This document shows, in pieces, positions 56,063 to 64,000 of a stretch of 64,000 nucleotides of DNA. The DNA is from Piezodorus guildinii (lineage: Eukaryota; Arthropoda; Insecta; Hemiptera; Pentatomidae). The position numbers and the translations under genes were made by a program. The notes beneath the pieces were generated by a model. That model was not told where the DNA came from and did not search any database. It saw only the letters and a list, made by a program, of their open reading frames with translations. The stretch lies in the NCBI GenBank assembly GCA_023052935.1, contig CM041292.1:40446139-40510138 (forward strand), given 5' to 3'. The stretch's first letter is position 1. Each line of letters begins with the position of its first letter.

Positions 56063-56963
56063 TTGGGTTGATGCAAAATTAATGCAGGTTTTTAGTAGGT
56101 ATTGTAAATACGCCATATCTTTACTTTAACCATATATATATATAATCAAAATAATTTCCATCTGAATCAATGCACTTTTGCCAACGTTCAACAAGCTTTC
56201 TTATTCCACCAGAAAAAAAATCCGAATCCCTGGACTCAATGAAATCACGAAAAGAATTTTCAATGTCGTCCTGGTTTTGAAAATTTTTCTCCCTCAAAAA
56301 GTTGTCCAGATGCCTGAAAAAGTGGAAGTCTGTAGGAGAGAGGTCAGGTGAATAAGGCGGATGTTGGAGAACTTCGTAGCCCAACTCGTGCAGTCGTCGA
56401 AGCGTTGGTTGTGCAACGTGTGGTCTGGCGTTATCGTGGAGCAGGATCGGCCCCTTCCGATTCATCAATGCTGGGCAAAGACGTTGCAATTTTTGAGTTC
56501 CGAGTTCCGCCGCCATTTCTCGTGTGGTTTTGGTTGGGTCTTCTTCCACTTTTGACCTCAGCTGGTCGTTGTCCAGAGCAAGATGACGGCCCCGACCTTC
56601 CTTGTCTTCGAGGTCGAAATCTCCTCTGCGAAACTTCTGGAACCAACGCTGCACCGTGCACTCATTAATAGCCCCCTGACCCCACACTTCATTAATATTA
56701 CGAGCCGTTTGCGCAGCGCTGCGCCCTAATTTAAATTCGTAAAAATAAATTTGACGAAAATCGCACTTGGACATTTTCGATTCAAGACCTTTGAACACAC
56801 TGAACAAAACGATTTTACTAAACAAATTCATGGTGAAAGAGAGGGTATTAGATAAGGTTTGTTTTGGTATAATAATGATCAATGTTAGGATTAGCTTTGT
56901 TTACACAATTGGAATTAAGATATTGCAATAGAGGAAACCTGCATTAATTTTGCATCAACCCAA
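56063..56963 (-). mobile_element. mariner element, internally deleted, perfect terminal repeats
   Basis: 29-bp inverted ends beginning TTGGGTTGATGCAAAATTAA are identical, and TA stands on both sides (56061-56062 and 56964-56965). The 901-bp length compares with ~1.3 kb for complete mariners. Both ends being perfect suggests a recent insertion that was moved by a transposase supplied in trans. Confidence 0.93.
56121..56882 (-). pseudogene. mariner transposase with in-frame internal deletion
   Basis: The 253-codon open frame probably starts at the Met of KMSKCDFRQIYFYEF (about residue 36), since the part before is non-coding leader. HTH: AAQTARNINEVWGQGAINEC then TVQRWFQKFRRGDFDLED. After TREMAAELG the sequence jumps to KLQRLCPALMNRKGPILLHD, so the linker and the first catalytic Asp are missing. 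The second Asp (HDNARPH) and the final YSPDLSPTDFHFF remain. It cannot catalyse transposition, but the DNA-binding part is complete. Confidence 0.9.
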
Positions 56964-57227
56964 TATCACGCTAAAAAAAAAAAAGAGAAGATCAATTTAA
57001 GAATATTGAAAATAATATTTTAGATATTTTCTTAACGATGACGAAGAATAAGCAGTTTTTTTAAAAAAGAATTAGTCAATTTCTATAAGCATTCACCAAT
57101 AGCAATAAGTTAAAAGAAAATAGATGTGATAAAAATTGAAATAGGATTACACCAAGAAATACTTAAGGAAATGTTCCAGCATTGCTCAGAAAAGTTGATA
57201 TAAATTAGGGACAATTATTAATATTGT

Positions 57228-57500
57228 TTATTTGTTTAACGTTATTTTATGATACTTTCGCTAATCGGACGATGCTAGAGTAGAAGTCCTAAATTTTGCC
57301 TATCCAGGTTAATTGGTTGACAAATCTTTAACGAGTACCTGAAATTGCACAGGCTCGGGAGCGCCATTTTATGCCCCCTTGGAAAAATGGCTTAACCAAG
57401 GATTTTTTACTACCTTTAAATTACCTTAGGGTTATCAGTCGGGTTTGAATGATTTGGGCATAAAAGGCTGTTGTACTCACCACTATACCACAGACGAACC
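57228..57500 (-). mobile_element. SINE family 1, diverged copy
   Basis: Inverted tail TTGTTTATTTGTTTAACGTT, AGTCCTAAATTTTGCCTATC, GAGTACCTGAAATTGCACAG and a degenerate tRNA-like head near 57490. Confidence 0.7.
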
Positions 57501-58334
57501 CGAAGGGAGAATTAGTGATTAAGCTCTCGTTTAAAATTTCACACGTACAAAGGATGGTTGGGGTAGTATTAAATATTTTAGATTTATTATCAGAAGTGTA
57601 ATTATACAAACGGAAACTGAGGTGTCGGTTATATTATCATTCTACGAAGGGTATAATTAAAGTAATGAATATTTCGGGATCTAATATTTCATTACCTATT
57701 ATATTACCTTGATCGTAGTTTTTTCGGGTCTCGCTCGAAAATATATTTGTAGCTCTGCTGATCTCTGTATTGTCCTGATTTTGGAGTAAGATGTCAAGTT
57801 AAGCATTAATGATATATTAATAGAGTAAAGGATTCGCCAGCTAAAGTGCTTTTCACAAGATCATTATTGTTTTTTGTTGGTTCATTTTCATTTTAATTAT
57901 ATTTCAGGCAACGATGTTTAACAATAGCTAATATAAGGAATTGTTAAATGATAGATGTCAGGAAACAATTGAACATGTATAAACTAAAATATTGTAATTT
58001 TTTTTTAGGAAGTAATATTTTTCCATTTTGAGCGGGTAAAGGATTTGCGATTGACTGCAAATGGAATCTTCTTTGTTTATCAATACTTGATTATTTCGGT
58101 CAAGTATTTCCCTTTGTCTATAGAATTTAGACAAAATGAGATGAAACTGATCAGTTAAGGTAACATATTTTCATAAAATCGTTTATGATTTTCCTTTCAT
58201 GAATGCAATGACAGTATTTTCCATGACATGAAATGGCCGTATAGACAAAGTGGTAACTAGAGAAAAATACTTTGAGTAACAATTAACGAGTATTTTACTT
58301 ACATGCTATTTAAGTAGTAAGTACTTAATTCAGT
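57501..58334. other. Intergenic stretch
   Basis: Nothing recognised. Confidence 0.35.
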
Positions 58335-58640
58335 ATGTTTGTTTCTTTCTGTATTCATCTAACGTCACTTGTGTGCTACTGTGGAGTACCGGATGTTATC
58401 CCACGGATGTTACAGTGGTAGTCCTAAATTATGCCATTCTAGCTAATATTAGGATAAGGATTTTTAATGAGTACCTGACATCGCAAAGACTAGGGACAAC
58501 CATGTTACGTCTCCTCCGAAGGACGGCATAACCAAGATTTTTTTGTTCCCATACTAGAACCAACTGCCACTATTCATCTCGCGAACTTGAGCAAAGAAGG
58601 CTTTTACGCTAGGCAATACACCACAGGTGATCTCATTTTG
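58335..58640 (-). mobile_element. SINE family 1, diverged copy
   Basis: Contains AACGTCACTTGTGTGCTACT, GTAGTCCTAAATTATGCC, GAGTACCTGACATCGC, GTCTCCTCCGAAGGACGGCA and a worn head ending CACCACAGGTGATCTC. Confidence 0.7.
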
Positions 58641-59385
58641 GTTTGTAGGTAAATCATTGGCCGTATAGATAGACCCTCATTATTTAATTCTTGGACTATG
58701 TTACTACATTTGTTGGCTTTTATATTTTTGTTCGTTTCGATAAATTACTTGTACTAATTAATTCTATTATTACTAGTTGAACCGACAGGTCTCGTCCTGT
58801 CTTAATAATGAATTCGCATTGGTATAATTAATAATAAAAAAAAATACTCAAGAACATAGTGTTTATTGTTCTAATGCTTTATAATACACAATCTTCGTTT
58901 TATTTTTTCTCAAGTATGTGAATAATTTGTATTCTGACACGGAAAGTGATACACAACTAGCCATGTGAAAAACATGGAATTTCAAGATTAATGCCGCAAT
59001 AACTTATTGACTCTTCTTGTGATAAATTTATCTACATTGCAAATGCTATTCGCACTGAAAATAGTAACCACTTAATGTCCAATGGCATGTCGTTAGGAAT
59101 CAATGGCATCCGTGGAATCAGAACGTCTTCGCATTTGTACTCCCCTTTCAAAATTGTGGATTCGATGACGTTGTTCTTAAAATTTTTTCGCCGTAAGTCA
59201 GGTGTCATCACAAAGACGTGACTGGTTTATATTACTGAACATAATTCCTACTGATCAAATATTTAATTGTAGATTATGAGGTGGCAAACCAGGCAATTCA
59301 AATGAATTTATAGTTGACAACATCATGTTGGTTATTGACGGAGTCAATCGATTTTTATGCCAATTTACCAGCTATCTTATATGAT
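58641..59385. other. Intergenic stretch
   Basis: Nothing recognised. Confidence 0.35.
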
Positions 59386-59389
59386 ATTT

Positions 59390-59735
59390 TCAGAAGAGGT
59401 TAGTCTAGGTGGTGGCCAGTAAAAAGAAGCATTTAAATAGTTTTAACTATTTATTGTATGGCAACGTTTCGATCCCCATTGCTGGTCATCATCTGGGCTA
59501 CTTTTCGTCGGGACCTAACCATTATTTAATTTTTATAATAATTAATTATTTTTATTATTATATTTATTAGTGTTAGGTTCTGTCTTCAACGCTCTGATCA
59601 TAAGCCTCAAAGGGGTTCGAAACGTTGGCAGACATTAAATAGTTAAAATATACATCTTTTTAATGACCGCCATCCGGGCTAATTTCTTCTTGTACCTTTC
59701 AACGGTCTACTAATTATATCCATATTTTTTAAATA
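59390..59735. mobile_element. Penelope-like terminal-repeat pair, head-to-head
   Basis: The left part (GGTTAGTCTAGGTGGTGGCC ... CAACGTTTCGATCCCC ... GGTCATCATCTGGG) and the right part (CTGATCATAAGCCTCAAAGG ... TTCGAAACGTTGG ... GACCGCCATCCGGGCTAATT) are inverted relatives around an AT-rich centre. Both carry a hammerhead-like core, though the left one lacks the usual C at core position 3 and the right one has TGATCA in place of TGATGA. Same family as 27905-28190. Confidence 0.6.
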
Positions 59736-59739
59736 TCAT

Positions 59740-60620
59740 ATTTTGATTTTGAAAATTAATTTCGTTTACAACAAATTTTTTTGCAGCCAACATAACTCGT
59801 TAGCTCAACCACACTTGATTTTTAAACAACTGACACTTATGTCAAACGCCATAAGATTACATTAGAAACGTTTATATTGTTGAAGGGATGGAGAAGGTTA
59901 AATTAAAAAAAATAAAGACCATATTAATTTTTCTAACGTTCTAGCTTTCCATTTTTTTCTTTCATAAGAACCTTCATCTGAAAATAACGAACAATAAAAA
60001 AAGGATCAGCGAAATTGGTCTTGCCGTGACCAAGGAAAATAGGAATTCATTTTTATATGTATAGATTAATTATATCCATAATGTATACAATACATAATAA
60101 TAATAATAAACATAATAATGTATATAATATTAAATCATATACTGGTTTAAACTAATCTTGTACATATACCATAAATGGACATTTCTTTTATATTTTATCT
60201 TTAGGGGTGATAAGTGATAGGGAAAAATTAATCCATTTGTATTGCAAAATATAGTAATTAAACAACAACAGACAAGATCTAGTAGATACATAATATATAA
60301 ACAATATAAATATACATATGACTTCTGAATACCCCGACTACACTCTTAGTAGTGGAAGACTGATTACTTGAAGCGGCACTGCCTCCTTTATACCCGTCTC
60401 ATCTTCATCCCCCACCGCTATATCCTCCCACCGCAACTTCCTCCCTCCCACCCTGAAATTCCTTAGCTACCGAAGAAGTTTATATTGTTGAAGTGGTAAA
60501 GGCTACACGATGGGTAAAACAAGAAACATAAATTATAGTTCACTTAAAAAAAGAAATGTTAAATATCAAGAAAAAGCACACAAAAAAACAAATTATTAAT
60601 AAATATAATTTAATAATAAT
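59740..60620. other. Intergenic stretch
   Basis: AT-rich. A ~110-bp GC-richer patch at 60360-60470 (cctcctttatacccgtctca) is unassigned. Confidence 0.35.
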
Positions 60621-60624
60621 TCGG

Positions 60625-60955
60625 GATCACTTGTAGCTGAGTGGCTAGCCTCCAATGTCGAAGGTTCAAACCGTTCTGTGAATTTTGAAAAACGCCTAAA
60701 ATCTTAAAGTCTTTAAACATCCTTCAATTCCCAAGGTTCCGGGTTCTAACCCGCAGGTGGTCCAATGGGAGTAAAAAATCCTTAGTTATGCCGTGCTTCG
60801 GAGGGGACCTTAAAAGGTGGTCCCGAGCCTGTACGATGTTAGGTACTCGTTAAAGATCCCCATCCTAATAAAACCTGAATAGGCAAAATTCAGGGCTCCA
60901 ACTGTAGCATCGAGATTAATTGATAGTAGCATAAAGTGACGTTAAATAAATAAAC
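60625..60955 (+). mobile_element. SINE family 1, copy with an insertion near the head
   Basis: GGATCACTTGTAGCTGAGTG and GAAGGTTCAAACCG form the head; ~60 bp of extra sequence precede GGTTCCGGGTTCTAACCCGC, a second B-box-like stretch. The body and tail (GTGACGTTAAATAAATAAAC) are normal. Confidence 0.75.
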
Positions 60956-60959
60956 AATT

Positions 60960-61830
60960 TAATAAAGCATCCCTATCTCATCATCTTTTTTTAAAAACAC
61001 GTGATCATTTGTTCTTCTTCTTATTATTTGTATTTATTTATTATCATTATTTTATTTACATTTGTTTATGTATTATTTTTTATTTACTTCGCTGGATTAT
61101 AGTTTTATTCATCATTTGCTTTGACAGATCTTTATCATCATTGGTAATTACCTAAAAGCTTATAATATGTACCTCTTCACTATTAGTTACATCTTTTTCT
61201 TTCCGGTCATACTTAAATTCTTTCGCTTTCGGTTACCTATACCTTTCTTATTTATTCTATATTTTTTAATCGTAGTCCGCTATTTTATACCATTAGGATA
61301 TTAATATAAACCAATATTTTTTTCTTTCTTCAATAAATAGTCGAATCAGTAAACATAACAAAGCTTTTCAAGAAATCAGTCTTACGCATACTTTAAACGG
61401 GTTTTTTCTACTTCTCGTATTTTCCGTACCAAGCTGAAAGCGTGTTCAACAGCAAAATATATCACTTTTTAGACCCCGTTCTCAGAGTCAGTATGTATTT
61501 TTTTTTCTTATTTATTATGCTCCCTTTTCACCACATATTTCTTTCTCCCCCTTTTCCTATTCATATATTTTTCCGTTATATATCCTAACATATAATTGTT
61601 AGTTCAATAATAAAAAAAAAAAAAAAATAATAAAAATTATTCTTATTGTTTCTCGTTTCTTGTTTTATTTATTTATTTTTAATATACTACCTATGTTCTT
61701 TTTATATATGCTAATTTTATATACTAAATAATTTTATGTTTGTTTCTATATTGTATTACTGTCATCGTATTATTATTATGTACCTAACTTATTAGTAATT
61801 TTCTCATTACATTGGTTGTTACCTTGTTTC
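60960..61830. other. Intergenic, T-rich
   Basis: No supported gene. Could be the decayed upstream part of the Penelope-like fragment that follows. Confidence 0.3.
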
Positions 61831-61834
61831 TCTT

Positions 61835-61900
61835 AGTCCTGATGAAGCCCCACAATGTAGGCCGAAACGTCGGCACACAATTAAAATAAGTACTACTTGT
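61835..61900 (+). mobile_element. Penelope-like element scrap with hammerhead-type core
   Basis: CTGATGA (61839-61845), a GCC...GGC stem and CGAAACGTCGG (61863-61873) follow the order of the hammerhead cores in Penelope-like element ends. A C-rich run follows at 61931-61951. Confidence 0.5.
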
Positions 61901-64000
61901 TAATGTGTGTTTTTTTTATGACCGAACCCTCCCCCCCCCTCCCCCCCCCCAACCATCTTCCTCATCTAATATCAACGGTAACTAAACTCCATCATTATTT
62001 TTAAAAAAAGTAAATAAATATAATATTTGCTGTTTAAGCATTGAGTTTTTGTTTTCAGATTTCGGAGGAAATTGTTAGATAATTTAAGAATGTGTATTGG
62101 TCAATTCATTTGAACAATGTCTACCGGCAATTTTCGATTTTCTCGATTATTTAAGAGTTCTCTATCCTTTACTTAATATAAAGATGTTTATAATACATTA
62201 TTTTGGCTAATACCTCGTGTTAAGACCGTTTTAAGCCATTTAAGATGGCTGCAACTCTAAAAATATTAGCCACAAAAATGTTTTAATAAAGGTTTTATAT
62301 TCAGGAAAGGATGGATAATAATAGTAAAAAAAAACAAAAAAAAAAGAAATATTGAGATTTCCCTCCCTAACCGTTGAGAATCGGATTATGGATCATATGT
62401 CCATTTCGTTCTACTTTAAGTCTAGTATAAGACACCCTGTATAACAGAAAAAAGATAACAAGAAAGCCTATCTATTTCAAATTTCCGCTTAGTTACTCTG
62501 CCCAATTTTCCCTATTTTTAAGCGATTAGTTCAGTATAATTATAAATTATATACGTATATTTTCAACATTAAGATCACACACTTGCATATTGACTTTTTT
62601 TAATTTTTTTACATTACCTCGAAGTTGAATTTCATTAATTAGGGGCTAGTTTTAAGTTAGGAACCCAAACCAGTATTGTAATAAGATATCCTGTAGTTAT
62701 AGAAGATTAATTAAATCTATAATTAATTGAGTCAAATCAATTCGCAAACAAACCTATTAATTTTTAATAGTTAGACCCTAAATGAACCGAAAGACCAAAA
62801 AATAAATATAATACTATCATTATGAATTGTTAATCTAGAGAAATAAGGTGTTTGAGCCTGGAAATTATAATTTTTTTTTTTTTTTTTACCTGTATATATT
62901 TTGTTTATAATTAAAAATCAAATCAAATTAAAAATAGTTTTAATGAGGAAAATATTTTTTTTTTGTTAGTTTATATATTATTCAAGTGCAGTTAGGGATT
63001 AGACTGATAAGAGTGTCCCCCTTGCCCTCAAGCCAGTACCGTTGGAACCAGCTAGCTTAGAGTACCTGTTTATCGATTGGCGCCTTCACCAATTTACCGA
63101 AGTTCAGGACTTCATTTCGTTGACTTCTGAAGATCACCATCCTTCCATGGAGAATCGCCTACCCGTCGTACGGAAGCTAAGTGTTAATAGAAGAACCTTT
63201 TTTTTTATTTGTTTATAAACCAAATTGTTTTCACATTTTAATTATTGTAAATTTTCCTCATTTTTTTTATTAAACTTTTATTTATTTTCATTACGTTCAA
63301 TTTTATCTTTTTATTTAATATTACTTTTTTTTTTATTTTTTTTTAAATCATTAAGTACTCAAGACCAGCTCATTTCGAAACGGGATTGAGATTACATTTT
63401 CTCATTGAGTTTTATTGTCACTCATCCCAACATAAGTTCATCTTTAACCTGCAAAGATGACTTTTTTAATTTTTTATTTTGATTGGAATTGAGTTCACCG
63501 TATATCCCAAAGATGAGATTATTTCTTACTGCTTAATACATAATTAAACACTTTAAGCTGGTTAAAAGTTACTGAACCATAAAATGTTTCGTCACAGTGA
63601 GTGAATCACAAGAAATCGTGGAAGAAAAAAAAATCAACCCTGGAGTATTTTTCTAAGCCAGTTTTACAATAGCAATTTATTTTTTCTGAATTTAGCTAAA
63701 AGAAAATAAATCGAAACTGAAATTTTATATTTAAGATTTTTAGCCATAAAATCCACAGACCTCAATATCCAAATATGTTGCACCCTTAGACCAAAATAAG
63801 TACTTTTAAATCTAAAATCACTATCTTTAAAAACTTATTGTTTTCCAGGTAACCCTACTACGAGACGAAAAAGAAAATAACTTCGGGATCTGCTAATTTA
63901 ATTGAGACATTAAAGTGCCAAGGGGTACAAAAAAAAACCCCCCTCATAATCTAGCTTGTCTTATTATTTTAATAATATTTTAAATTTCAATAACTACGAA
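61901..64000. other. Right end of window, intergenic
   Basis: AT-rich with many T and A runs. A GC-richer patch at about 63000-63185 (ccagtaccgttggaaccagc) has no ORF and matches nothing else in the window. No gene supported. Confidence 0.35.

Overview
The window is eukaryotic nuclear DNA, very AT-rich and dense with transposable elements, and almost certainly from an insect. Three things point there: a spliced regucalcin/SMP-30 gene, a pair of histidine-rich secreted-protein genes of an arthropod-like type, and a repeat set of Jockey and RTE LINEs, Gypsy, Penelope-like, mariner, Tc1 and Harbinger elements plus tRNA-derived SINEs. A hemipteran is my guess at order level, with low confidence. 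No bacterial, phage or organellar genes are seen.

Layout. 1-5000: a 1,441-bp tandem duplication, then copies of a ~0.9-kb non-coding element (called AF here, after its ACTTTCACTTAC ends). 5958-25360: a five-coding-exon regucalcin gene on the + strand. Intron 1 (~10 kb) holds an RTE LINE and a Gypsy-type LTR element with identical LTRs. Intron 2 holds a broken Tc1, a LINE scrap and a rearranged Harbinger. 26356-34640: two paralogous histidine-rich secreted-protein genes (HRP-A and HRP-B) on the - strand, sharing the plan tiny first exon / signal-peptide exon / long His-rich last exon with the same intron phases. 34650-64000: no host gene that I can support. This part is a nested repeat landscape: two large foldback elements (36.6-38.7 kb and 52.7-55.2 kb), AF copies, two SINE families, LINE scraps, a 901-bp mariner with perfect ends, and Penelope-like fragments carrying hammerhead-ribozyme-like cores.

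The host genes are unrelated in function: regucalcin is a cytosolic metal-binding lactonase-fold protein, while HRP-A and HRP-B look secreted and low-complexity. HRP-B carries an apparent one-base frameshift that looks like an assembly error or a recent mutation. The most unusual structures are the 52.7-55.2 kb foldback, whose arms are built from 21-bp and ~109-bp tandem units, the AF family, and the nesting of a SINE and a 2-kb foldback inside one AF copy. All calls come from reading the sequence; no database search was possible.
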